A DNA stretch of 23,970 nt, from NCBI GenBank assembly GCA_045545575.1, contig JAZQBE010000074.1, positions 1 to 23,970 of the forward strand, written 5' to 3'. The notes beneath the pieces were generated by a model. The model saw nothing but the letters and a program-made list of their open reading frames with translations, was not told where the DNA came from and did no database searches. Each line of letters opens with the position of its first letter. Within the stretch, counting starts at the first letter, position 1. Positions 1 to 6,780 of the stretch are shown here, in pieces. A program made the position numbers and the translations under genes. The DNA is from Shuttleworthia sp045545575. GTDB lineage: Bacteria; Bacillota; Clostridia; Lachnospirales; Lachnospiraceae.

Positions 1-1040
1 AGCGCGGCCTGCACGGCCTTAATGACGGCGGGATTCGCGGTGACGGCGGCCAGGGAGGCGGCGACGGCCTCGGCTTCGGCCTGGCGCGTCGAATCCTGCG
101 CGAGGGTCAGCAGGTTCTGGACCTCCCGCAGGCCGATCAGCCGCCACACCATGGCCTCGAGGTTTTCGCGGTCGCTGCTTTTGCCGAACAGAATGTATTC
201 CGTCTCCAGGGGACAGCGGCGGCCCTCCTTTGGGGTGGTATAGCAGCTCATCCGATCTGCCAGATAGCCCCGGAACGCCGCCGTCTGCGCCAGCGACGGT
301 CCGTCCGCCTGCGCCGTCCCCGAAAACAGCGTCCGCATCGCGAACCCGCGGTCGCCGCGGGGCGTTTCGCCGGGCCATTCGTCGGCCGGCAGCACCAGGG
401 ACAGCACCCCGTTTTCCTTCCATTTGCGGATGGCTTCGATGGGATTTTCCTTCGGCGCGGCTTTCGACGGCGGCACCTTTTCAGGCGGCGTTTTTTTCGG
501 CGCCGGCGCATCGGCCGGCGGTTTTTCCTCCAGCGCCGCCGTCCCGGCGTCCAGCATCGCGTCGATCTCTCCCGCGCTCAGGACGTCCTGCTGCCCGTTC
601 TGCATCCAGCCGGTCAGCGCCGCGAGGCCTTCCTGTCCGAGGGAGGCCAGCTCCGCCGCCGCACACTGGGCGACGAGGGCCGCCCCTTTGTGATCCTGCA
701 GAAGACAGATCTCCTGCATCGACACGCTTTCGATCTGCGCGGAAAAGAAACCGGGCGGCAGATTCCCCTGGATACCGGCCGCCAGGCGGGCTTCCGCCTC
801 TGCGGGCGACCAGGAATCCGGCGTCTTTCCGTAAAACGGATCGGCCGCCAGGATTCCATAGGTCTCCCAAAGCGGAAGGCAGTAGCCGGCAAGGATTCCT
901 TCGGAAGCCGTTGCCAGCGCCTGCTGCGCCGTTGTGCGTTTTCCGACCGCGCAGACACCTTCTGCCGCGGTGAAGAACACGGACATGAGCAGAAGAAGCG
1001 ACAGCGCGGCCCAGATACTGACACTGCCCGCCCGTTTCAT
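1..1040 (-). CDS. DUF5702-like Tad-locus membrane-anchored protein (3' end outside window)
   Basis: The frame opens with ATG at 1040, two bases after the pilin stop, with an AGGTG-type site inside the end of the pilin gene. It stays open to the left edge, so the C-terminus is missing. Residues about 5-25 (SIWAALSLLLLMSVFFTAAE) form one hydrophobic anchor with a short positive N-terminus, as in TadE/TadG-like pseudopilins. The rest is predicted extracellular, with a proline/lysine-rich stretch near the middle and then a segment containing ETEYILFGKSSDRENLEAM. That segment resembles the conserved part of DUF5702 proteins found next to tad genes in Clostridia. Its molecular role is not known to me; by position it is probably a minor pilin or envelope part of the Tad apparatus. 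The family name comes from recalled motif similarity. The reading frame itself is clear. Confidence 0.75.
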   Translation of the reverse strand, partial: MKRAGSVSIWAALSLLLLMSVFFTAAEGVCAVGKRTTAQQALATASEGILAGYCLPLWETYGILAADPFYGKTPDSWSPAEAEARLAAGIQGNLPPGFFSAQIESVSMQEICLLQDHKGAALVAQCAAAELASLGQEGLAALTGWMQNGQQDVLSAGEIDAMLDAGTAALEEKPPADAPAPKKTPPEKVPPSKAAPKENPIEAIRKWKENGVLSLVLPADEWPGETPRGDRGFAMRTLFSGTAQADGPSLAQTAAFRGYLADRMSCYTTPKEGRRCPLETEYILFGKSSDRENLEAMVWRLIGLREVQNLLTLAQDSTRQAEAEAVAASLAAVTANPAVIKAVQAA

Positions 1041-1041
1041 G

Positions 1042-1233
1042 CTACACCTGCTTTGCCTTATTCGTGATCGTCTTCCAGATGCTCTCCGTCAGACTCGTAA
1101 TCTGCTTTTTAAAGATCAGGACTATGCTGATCAGAACCACCAGGATCAGGATCATCTCCACGGATCCGATGCCGTCTTCTTCTTCCAGAAAGGCCGCCGC
1201 GCGCGTGCGGAGGCTTCGTACGCTGTCTTTCAT
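1042..1233 (-). CDS. flp: Flp-type (type IVb) major pilin
   Basis: This 63-residue prepilin is the likely structural subunit of the Tad pilus. It has a charged, acidic leader (residues 1-21, ending EEEDG), a cleavage-type glycine at position 21, and a single hydrophobic helix (about 27-40). Cutting after Gly21 places Glu26 at mature position +5, the hallmark of type IV pilins. The mature protein would be 42 residues, ending in a short polar tail. A strong GAAGGGGG site precedes the ATG. The prepilin peptidase at 4984-5439 is the expected processing enzyme. The match is to the Flp1-like group of short Firmicutes pilins, and the tad context supports it. Confidence 0.85.
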   Translation of the reverse strand: MKDSVRSLRTRAAAFLEEEDGIGSVEMILILVVLISIVLIFKKQITSLTESIWKTITNKAKQV

Positions 1234-1366
1234 ATGTTTCCCCCTTCTTTTTTGATGTCTCTTCGCAAACGTCCGGTTCAGGCAGCGCCGGCGCCGGAGG
1301 TCCGCGCAACAACAGCCGGTTCAGACACAGCCGGCGGCTGCGGGCAACGCTTCGTTTCATCAAAGC

Positions 1367-1945
1367 TCATCCCTCCAGTACAATCCCCCACATGGCCGGC
1401 ACGATCAAAAGGATCATCAGCACGGCCATCAATATCGTCAGCGGCAGGAGCAGTTTGACGGAGGCGTCTTTGCCGGCCTTCTGGGCCTGACGCCGCCGCA
1501 GTTCGAGCGCCTGCGTTTCCTCTTTTTCCAGCAGCTCCGCCGTCTTGCGTTCTCCCTGGCGCAGACCGGCGGACAGAATCAGCGACAGCTTGTAGTAGAA
1601 GCGCGTCCGGCAGCGGTCGCCGAGGGCCGCGAACACGTCGGCCTCGCCCGCGCCGTCCTTCAGCCGCCGGCACATCCAGACGATCTGTTCATAGCCTTCG
1701 CGGACCGGACCGCCGCAGAGAACGCGTTTCTGATAGGCCGCGGCCATCCGCACGAGGGCGTTGACCGCGTGGATGCCCGCGCCGGTATACAGACACAGGT
1801 CGCCGACGATCTGCGGATAGTCCGCGTCAAGGCGCATCCGGCGTTTCTGTTCGTCCTGTCTGCGGTCGAAGCGCCGTGCCAGCCAGAGCGCCGCGGCGGC
1901 GCACAGCCACAGCAGGCCGAGCCGGATGAGATCGGTTTTTTCCAT
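1367..1945 (-). CDS. tadC: Tad secretion inner-membrane platform protein TadC-like
   Basis: This 192-residue protein has a hydrophobic N-terminal helix (about 8-23), a basic cytoplasmic segment, a helical T2SSF-like domain (about 40-150, including YYKLSLILSAGLRQGERKTAELL) and a hydrophobic C-terminal helix (about 166-187). It pairs with the TadB-like protein directly upstream, 15 bases away. The two are expected to form the inner-membrane platform that couples the TadA ATPase to pilin assembly. It is shorter than proteobacterial TadC (about 300 aa), but compact versions are common in clostridial tad loci. An AAAGGACG site lies before the ATG. About 130 bases with no supported gene separate it from the pilin. 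Confidence 0.8.
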   Translation of the reverse strand: MEKTDLIRLGLLWLCAAAALWLARRFDRRQDEQKRRMRLDADYPQIVGDLCLYTGAGIHAVNALVRMAAAYQKRVLCGGPVREGYEQIVWMCRRLKDGAGEADVFAALGDRCRTRFYYKLSLILSAGLRQGERKTAELLEKEETQALELRRRQAQKAGKDASVKLLLPLTILMAVLMILLIVPAMWGIVLEG

Positions 1946-1960
1946 CGGTGACGTCCTTTT

Positions 1961-2713
1961 CTAGAGGCGGATCCGGATCATCCGCATGCCCAGAAGCACC
2001 GCGAGCAGATACACCAGCAGGCATACGCTCATAAACAGGATCCCCCTGGGATTTCCGTAGACCGCCGTCAGATATTCCGGCGAGGTGAGGCGCACATAGG
2101 TGAGCACGGCGGCCGGCATCACCGACATGACGTACAGTTCCAGGCGCTTTTCCGACAGCATGACGGAGATATCCTGCTCCACATCGATGCGTTCGCCGAT
2201 CCGGTCCGCGGCTTTCTGAATGGCCTCGGCGTAGTTGCCCCCGAGGCGGCGCGCAAAGGACAGCATCTGCGCAAAGCTCTGCAGTTCCTCGTAGGGATGG
2301 ACATCCGCCTGTTCCAGGAAGGCCTGCTCAAGGGGCACGTTCATGCGCACCCGGCGGTTGATCCGGCGGACGGTGTCGAGCACCAGGCTGTTCGCCGGCA
2401 CGATCCGGGCCAGCTCGTGCTCCGCGTAGACGCAGGCGTTTTCCATGGCGCTGCCCGCGGCGAGGGAGCCGGAAATGAGCAGAAGCAGCTCCCGGAAATC
2501 CTCCAGAAACCGGTCCCGCCGGCGGCCGGTGCGCAGCTGCGCTTCCGCCCAGAGACAGAAGGCGGCAAACACCGGCATCCACAGCATGCCCCGGGGTGAG
2601 TTGTAAAACAGCCACGACGCGCCGGCCGACAGGCCTGCGGCGGCCAGCATCGCCGCCGCAAAGGTCATGATCCCCGGTTCCGGCTTCGGATCAGATCGCT
2701 CTTTTTTACCCAT
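1961..2713 (-). CDS. tadB: Tad secretion inner-membrane platform protein TadB-like
   Basis: This 250-residue protein has two N-terminal membrane helices (about 15-33 and 40-56), a cytoplasmic T2SSF-type helical domain (about 65-190, with ELLLLISGSLAAGSAMENA and MLSFARRLGGNYAEAIQKAA) and two C-terminal membrane helices (about 193-210 and 227-246). This layout is typical of TadB. The listed ATG at 2713 overlaps tadA by 49 bases. A second in-frame ATG at 2668 would overlap the tadA stop as ATGA, the more usual arrangement for coupled translation, and would remove 15 polar residues. Neither has a strong ribosome binding site, so the exact start is uncertain. Confidence 0.85.
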   Translation of the reverse strand: MGKKERSDPKPEPGIMTFAAAMLAAAGLSAGASWLFYNSPRGMLWMPVFAAFCLWAEAQLRTGRRRDRFLEDFRELLLLISGSLAAGSAMENACVYAEHELARIVPANSLVLDTVRRINRRVRMNVPLEQAFLEQADVHPYEELQSFAQMLSFARRLGGNYAEAIQKAADRIGERIDVEQDISVMLSEKRLELYVMSVMPAAVLTYVRLTSPEYLTAVYGNPRGILFMSVCLLVYLLAVLLGMRMIRIRL

Positions 2714-3870
2714 GTTCCCGTCCGTGCGTCCTCCTGTGCTTCATAGACATACAGCGGATGCATGCAGATCTCCTCTCCCTGCATGCCGGTCAGTTCCGTC
2801 ACCTCCAGCACGCGGCGGCTTCCGTCGCGCATCCGGCCCAGGTGAATGAGCACGTCGATGCCGGAGGCGATCTGCCGGCGGATGGCCGCCAGCGGCAGCG
2901 CGGCGTCGGACATCAGCACCATCGTCTCCAGCCGCGACAGCATGTCCGCGGCGGAATTCGCGTGGCCGGTCGACAGTGTGCCGTCGTGTCCTGTGTTTGC
3001 CGCCTGCAGAACCTCCAGCGCCTCCGCGCCCCGGCATTCGCCGACGATGATGCGGTCCGGGCGGAGGCGCAGCGCCGTGCGCACGAGGTCGCGGATCGAT
3101 ACCGCCCGCCGACCGTTGGCCGTCGCGGTCCGGCTTTCAAGGCGGACCAGGTTGTCGATGCCGGTCATCTGCAGCTCTGCCGCGTCTTCGATGGTCACCA
3201 CCCGCTCCGCCGGCGGAATGCAGCCGCAGAGGGCGCCTAAGAGGGTCGTCTTTCCGCTGCCGGTTCCGCCCGAAATGAAGAGGTTGTACCCGTTCTGGAC
3301 GAGGCCGGCCAGAAAGACGGCCAGTTCCTCGGAGAGGGTGCCCCGTCCGATCAGGTCCGGCAGCGACAGCGGATTTGCCGGAAAACGGCGGATCGAGATC
3401 ACCGGTCCGTCGACGGCCACCGGGGGAAGAACGATGCACACCCGGGACCCGTCGGGAAGCCGGGTGTCGGCGATCGGCTCCGCCTCGTTGACGGCATGAT
3501 TGTGTTCCGCGACGATCTGCTGGATCACGTCCTCGAGTCGGCTTTCGGACGAAAACCGGCGCGGCACGCGGAAGAGTTTTCCGTTCTGTTCCACGAAGAT
3601 GTTCCCGGCGCCGTTGACCATGATTTCCGTGTTGGCCGGATCGGCCAGCAGATCCTCGAGCATGTCGAGGCGGCGCAGCGAGTGAAACACCTCCCGCTCG
3701 AGCCGCTCGCGCTCCTCCACGGCCAGGGGTGTGCGGCGGGCCAGCGCGATCACCCGGCGGCGGATCGCCTCGCGGATTTCTTCGTCCTGCAGATCCCTGC
3801 CGGCGTCGGTCTGGGAAAGCATTTCCCGGCGCAGCGCCTCCGCTGTCTGCCAGAAGCGTTCCTCTGTCAT
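2665..3870 (-). CDS. tadA: Tad pilus assembly ATPase TadA/CpaF
   Basis: This is the hexameric secretion ATPase that powers pilus assembly at the inner membrane. The 401-residue protein shows the full type II/IV secretion ATPase set: an N-terminal helical region (about 1-75), a CpaF-type N-domain (LADPANTEIMVNG about 75-87), Walker A GGTGSGKT at 201-208, an Asp box VVTIEDAAEL at 224-233, Walker B RIIVGECRGAEA at 273-284 and a His box GHDGTLSTGHANS at about 294-306. All catalytic elements look intact. It starts at ATG 3870 behind a GGAGGGCG site, 48 bases after the tadZ stop, and its end overlaps tadB, so the operon is tightly coupled. Length and motifs fit the family well. Confidence 0.95.
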   Translation of the reverse strand: MTEERFWQTAEALRREMLSQTDAGRDLQDEEIREAIRRRVIALARRTPLAVEERERLEREVFHSLRRLDMLEDLLADPANTEIMVNGAGNIFVEQNGKLFRVPRRFSSESRLEDVIQQIVAEHNHAVNEAEPIADTRLPDGSRVCIVLPPVAVDGPVISIRRFPANPLSLPDLIGRGTLSEELAVFLAGLVQNGYNLFISGGTGSGKTTLLGALCGCIPPAERVVTIEDAAELQMTGIDNLVRLESRTATANGRRAVSIRDLVRTALRLRPDRIIVGECRGAEALEVLQAANTGHDGTLSTGHANSAADMLSRLETMVLMSDAALPLAAIRRQIASGIDVLIHLGRMRDGSRRVLEVTELTGMQGEEICMHPLYVYEAQEDARTGTWVKKSDLIRSRNRGS

Positions 3871-3918
3871 TTTTACGCCCTCCGTCAGCCCATGTTTTTT
3901 GTCAGTCCCTGCCTTTTG

Positions 3919-4980
3919 TCATTCCCCGCCCGCCGTCGGGCCGGCCGGTTTTGCACAGGCCGAGGCCGCGGCATTTTTCAGGCGTTCGTCCCGAAGAACC
4001 GTCTGCGGCCACCGGGCAAGGGGAATGTCCCCGGCAAGAAACGGCACTTCCAGGATGCGGATCTCCAGTTCCGGAAACCGCTCCCGCAGATACCGCAGAT
4101 ACCGCTCTCCGGCGTCGGCGCTGCGCGGCTCCTGGCGGAGGACGGCGACGCAGATGCCGGCGCCCTCCGCAAGCTGTTCAAATCCGGCGCAGACCGAGTC
4201 AAACAGCAGGAAGCATTCGCCCGCTTCCCGGGAAAGGGCCGCGTCGAGCATCTTCCAGTGTTCTTTTTTCAGCTGGCCGATCTCCTGGACAGAGGCCGCC
4301 GGAAGCAGCAGCCGGACGCCTTCCCAGTTGACCGCGCATTCCGCCAGAGCATCGGGGTGGGAGCCGAGCAGGTAGACGGCGTCGGTCACGGTTTTCGCGT
4401 CCGCTCGCTGCACAATCCGGTCGATCATGCTGTTTTCCTGCAGATCGGCCAGCAGCACCGGCCCGTGCTGCGCCCGCTCCTTCGCGGCGGCCAGAACGAC
4501 GGCCGGCAGCAGCTCGTGATGATTCGGCGAACACCAGATCCACCGGTTCCGGCGCGCCGGGGCCCCAAGTGCCGCCGGTCCGGCAGCGTTTTCGCACAGA
4601 ACCATCTCCGCGGACTTCTCCCGGGGCGGATTCTGCAGCCGTTCGAGCAAATCGAGCAGCGCGCTGACCGGCCGGTACCGGTACAGCACCTGTTCCGTCT
4701 TCGGCGGTTCCTGGGGCGAGGACAGCAGGTGCCGGATGCAGGGAACGGCCCGGTTCAGCCGCTCCGAGATCCCGCAGGCTTCGGCCGCCTCGAAAAACGG
4801 CGACGACAGCACCGCCGCGTCGTACATTCCCGGGGCGAGGTGCTCCATTTCCTCCCCGAAGAACCCGGGATCGGTGTACAGATGGATGCCGTCCCCGAAG
4901 CCCTGCGCCAGCAGGAAGGCCAGCAGCCGCTGTCCGTATTCCGCGTCGTCAATTCCCAACAAAAGCCGGATCTGTTTCAT
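3919..4980 (-). CDS. tadZ: TadZ/CpaE-like pilus localisation protein with degenerate P-loop
   Basis: This 353-residue protein lies between the prepilin peptidase and TadA, where TadZ/CpaE (a MinD/ParA-family polar localisation factor) normally sits. The N-terminal 110 residues look like an atypical response-regulator fold (RLLLGIDDAEYGQRLLAFLLA). The following part has the strand/helix rhythm of a ParA-like domain. Where the family usually has a K-rich P-loop (often in an SP...GCGKT context), this protein reads WCSPNHHELLPAVVLAAA, with no lysine or glycine run. I therefore expect it not to hydrolyse ATP in the usual way. It starts two bases after the tadV stop codon, with GGGGTGA as a plausible ribosome site. 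Function is inferred from position and weak fold resemblance. Confidence 0.65.
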   Translation of the reverse strand: MKQIRLLLGIDDAEYGQRLLAFLLAQGFGDGIHLYTDPGFFGEEMEHLAPGMYDAAVLSSPFFEAAEACGISERLNRAVPCIRHLLSSPQEPPKTEQVLYRYRPVSALLDLLERLQNPPREKSAEMVLCENAAGPAALGAPARRNRWIWCSPNHHELLPAVVLAAAKERAQHGPVLLADLQENSMIDRIVQRADAKTVTDAVYLLGSHPDALAECAVNWEGVRLLLPAASVQEIGQLKKEHWKMLDAALSREAGECFLLFDSVCAGFEQLAEGAGICVAVLRQEPRSADAGERYLRYLRERFPELEIRILEVPFLAGDIPLARWPQTVLRDERLKNAAASACAKPAGPTAGGE

Positions 4981-4983
4981 CGC

Positions 4984-5439
4984 TCACCCCATCCGCCGCA
5001 GCACTTCCACCGCCGCCGCGCCCGCAGCCATGCAGCACGCGAACGGCACCTTCAATTCGAACAGTTTCGACCGGTTCGCCCCCGACAGCCGTCCCAGCAG
5101 CGCGGCCACTCCCAGCGCCGCGCCCAGAAGCAGGGCGCTTGCGTAGAGGACGAGCAGGTCCGAACAGGCGTAGAAGGGAAACAGCACGGCCGCCAGTTTG
5201 CAGTCGCCGGCGCCCAGCGCCCCGGTCAGATAAAACAGCAGGGAGCACAGGAGGACGAGGCCGGACCCGGCCAGTGCGTACAGGACGCCCCGTCCGCCCA
5301 GACGCCAGGCGCTGTAGAGCAGCCCGCAGCAGGCGCCGGCCAGGCAGAGGACGTTCGGAATCCGCCTTGTGGAAAGATCCCAGCCCGCCGCCAGAATCAG
5401 CAGCGTCGCTCCCAGCATTCTTCCGACCGTTTCCGTCAC
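4984..5439 (-). CDS. tadV: Prepilin peptidase (A24 family, TadV/CpaA)
   Basis: This membrane aspartyl protease cleaves the leader of Flp prepilin. The 151-residue product keeps both catalytic aspartates: Asp21 in AGWDLSTRRIPN and Asp79 in the GxGD motif (GALGAGDCKL). It also has a C-terminal VPFACCMAAG segment typical of the short TadV type, which lacks the methylase domain. About four to five hydrophobic helices are visible. I chose the GTG at 5439 because GGAGG (5446-5450) lies six bases upstream and the product then starts just before the first helix. The frame also has an ATG at 5502, which would add 21 basic residues without a good ribosome site. It is the first gene of the tad operon. 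Confidence 0.88.
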   Translation of the reverse strand: MTETVGRMLGATLLILAAGWDLSTRRIPNVLCLAGACCGLLYSAWRLGGRGVLYALAGSGLVLLCSLLFYLTGALGAGDCKLAAVLFPFYACSDLLVLYASALLLGAALGVAALLGRLSGANRSKLFELKVPFACCMAAGAAAVEVLRRMG

Positions 5440-5445
5440 GGCGCG

Positions 5446-5450
5446 CCTCC
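5446..5450 (-). promoter_or_regulatory. Ribosome binding site deciding the tadV GTG start
   Basis: GGAGG on the minus strand (in the context GAGAGGAGG), six bases before GTG 5439. It supports this start over the ATG at 5502. Confidence 0.7.
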
Positions 5451-5604
5451 TCTCCCGTCGCTTTCGCGCGATTCTTCGCGCGGCAATCGTCAGACAAACC
5501 ACCCGCTGCGCAGATTTTTCCGGACACAGCTTCTTTCACAACATACACCCTTTTTCCGCTTCCGGTTCCAAACGCATGAGCACTCTTCGCGGGTGGTGAT
5601 CTTC

Positions 5605-5632
5605 ATTTTAGGCCCTCGCCGCGGAAAGTCCA
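5605..5632 (-). promoter_or_regulatory. Candidate promoter of the tad operon
   Basis: Minus strand: a -35-like TGGACT (5627-5632), 16-base spacer, and -10-like TAAAAT (5605-5610). It lies downstream of the recR terminator and upstream of tadV. The -35 is weak, so this is tentative. Confidence 0.4.
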
Positions 5633-5695
5633 TGACATTTGAGGTAAGTTTTTTTCTTGTGCACTTTTCGAAAATTTTTCGGGGTCAGATTGTGC

Positions 5696-5738
5696 AAAAA
5701 GCCCGCGGCAGCCGGTGTTTCGACTGCCGCGGGCTTTC
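5696..5738 (-). terminator. Rho-independent terminator after recR
   Basis: Perfect 11-bp GC stem (GCCCGCGGCAG 5701-5711 with CTGCCGCGGGC 5724-5734), 12-base loop, flanking A:T pairs, and a run of five T on the minus strand. It lies 45 bases after the recR stop and closes the dnaX-ybaB-recR unit. Confidence 0.9.
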
Positions 5739-5780
5739 CTTTGCCGCCTTCGCGGATGCGTATTCTGTTTGAAGGAGGGG

Positions 5781-6380
5781 TTACAGCTCCGTCCGGCCTT
5801 CGAGGGCGCGCAGGAGTGTCACCTCATCGATGTATTCGAGATCGCCGCCGACGGGCACGCCGGAGGCGATCCGCGTGACGCGGATGCCGGCGGGCTTCAG
5901 CAGCTTGCTGATGTACATCGCCGTCGCCTCGCCTTCAAGGCTGGAGTTCGTCGCGATGATCACTTCGGAGACGTCCTCGCGCTGCAGACGCTCCATCAGC
6001 TCTTTTAAGCGGATGTCGCCGGGCCCGATCCCCTGCATCGGGGAGATCGCGCCGTGGAGCACGTGGTAGACGCCGTCGTATTTCCCGGTTTTTTCATAGG
6101 CCGCCAGATCGCGGGTGTCCTCCACGACCATGATCTTGCTTTTGTCCCGGTTCGGACTGCTGCAGATCGGGCAGATGTCCTGGTCGGTCAGCGTGAAGCA
6201 CTCCTTGCAGAAGCGCACGTTTTTGCGTGCTTCGAGGATGCTGTCCGCGAGCTGCTCCGCCTCGGCGACGGGCATGTGCAGCACGTGGAACGCGAGGCGC
6301 TGGGCGCTCTTGGCGCCGATGCCGGGCAGGCGGGCGAAGGATTCGATCAGACGGCTGATCTGTCTGCTGTAGTATTCCAT
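5781..6380 (-). CDS. recR: Recombination mediator protein RecR
   Basis: RecR acts with RecF/RecO to load RecA at gapped DNA. The 199-residue protein has the normal length and domain order: an N-terminal helix-hairpin-helix region (about 10-30, LPGIGAKSAQRLAFHVL), a C4 zinc finger (Cys58, Cys61, Cys70, Cys73), a Toprim domain from about residue 80 (IMVVEDTRDLAAYEKTGKY, then EVIIATNSSLEGEATA) and a C-terminal segment with RIASGVPVGGDLEYID. Its ATG overlaps the ybaB stop (TGATG), which suggests translational coupling. The dnaX-ybaB-recR order is widely conserved in Firmicutes. Confidence 0.97.
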   Translation of the reverse strand: MEYYSRQISRLIESFARLPGIGAKSAQRLAFHVLHMPVAEAEQLADSILEARKNVRFCKECFTLTDQDICPICSSPNRDKSKIMVVEDTRDLAAYEKTGKYDGVYHVLHGAISPMQGIGPGDIRLKELMERLQREDVSEVIIATNSSLEGEATAMYISKLLKPAGIRVTRIASGVPVGGDLEYIDEVTLLRALEGRTEL

Positions 6381-6751
6381 CAGAACGGCAGGCCTCCGCC
6401 GAGACCGCCAAGACCGCCGAGGCCGCCAAGGCCGCCGGTCATCTTGGCCATGGAGCTCTGGGAGTACTCTTCCACCTGGCGCAGCGCTTCATTCGTGGCC
6501 GCCACGATCAGATCCTGCAGCATCTCGATGTCGTCCGGATCCACCGCCTCGGGGGAGAGGGTCACGGACAGCACCTCGCGCTTGCCGGACACCGTCACCT
6601 CCACGGCGCCGCCGCCGGCCTTCGCCGAGAAGGTCTTTTCCTCGAGTTCCTTTGCGGCCTCTTCCATCTGCCGCTGCATCTTCTGCGCCTGTTTCATGAG
6701 ATTGTTCATGTTTCCCATGCCGCCGCCGTTAAATCCACCGCGTTTTCCCAT
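6380..6751 (-). CDS. ybaB: YbaB/EbfC family nucleoid-associated protein
   Basis: A small DNA-binding dimer of the YbaB/EbfC family, 123 residues. Residues about 13-45 (NLMKQAQKMQRQMEEAAKEL) form the expected N-terminal helix. The central sheet carries VEVTVSGKREVLSVTLSPEAVDPDDIEML. A C-terminal helix is followed by a glycine-rich tail of GLG repeats (about 105-123), longer than in many homologues but commonly seen. GGAGG lies nine bases before the ATG. It sits between dnaX and recR, as in many bacteria. Confidence 0.95.
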   Translation of the reverse strand: MGKRGGFNGGGMGNMNNLMKQAQKMQRQMEEAAKELEEKTFSAKAGGGAVEVTVSGKREVLSVTLSPEAVDPDDIEMLQDLIVAATNEALRQVEEYSQSSMAKMTGGLGGLGGLGGLGGGLPF

Positions 6752-6780
6752 CGCTGTTCCTCCGTTAAAAAACCGAATCT

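Larger units (their letters stand above)
5440..5780 (-). other. Intergenic region between recR and the tad operon
   Basis: About 340 bases without a supported gene. From right to left it holds the recR terminator (5696-5738), an AT-richer stretch, a candidate tad promoter (5605-5632) and a leader containing a small perfect hairpin (5465-5482, stem CGCGCGA/TCGCGCG with a 4-base loop) shortly before tadV. Frames that run through it in this orientation are shadows with no independent coding signal. Confidence 0.6.

Noticed and set aside
1109..1363. 84-codon frame between tadC and the pilin
   Set aside because: It overlaps the pilin in another frame and has shadow-like, Arg-rich composition.
3496..5772. 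A 758-codon open frame on the plus strand
   Set aside because: It lies antisense to tadA, tadZ and tadV, is rich in Arg/Pro/Gln with no domain I recognise, and comes from high-GC codon bias on the opposite strand.
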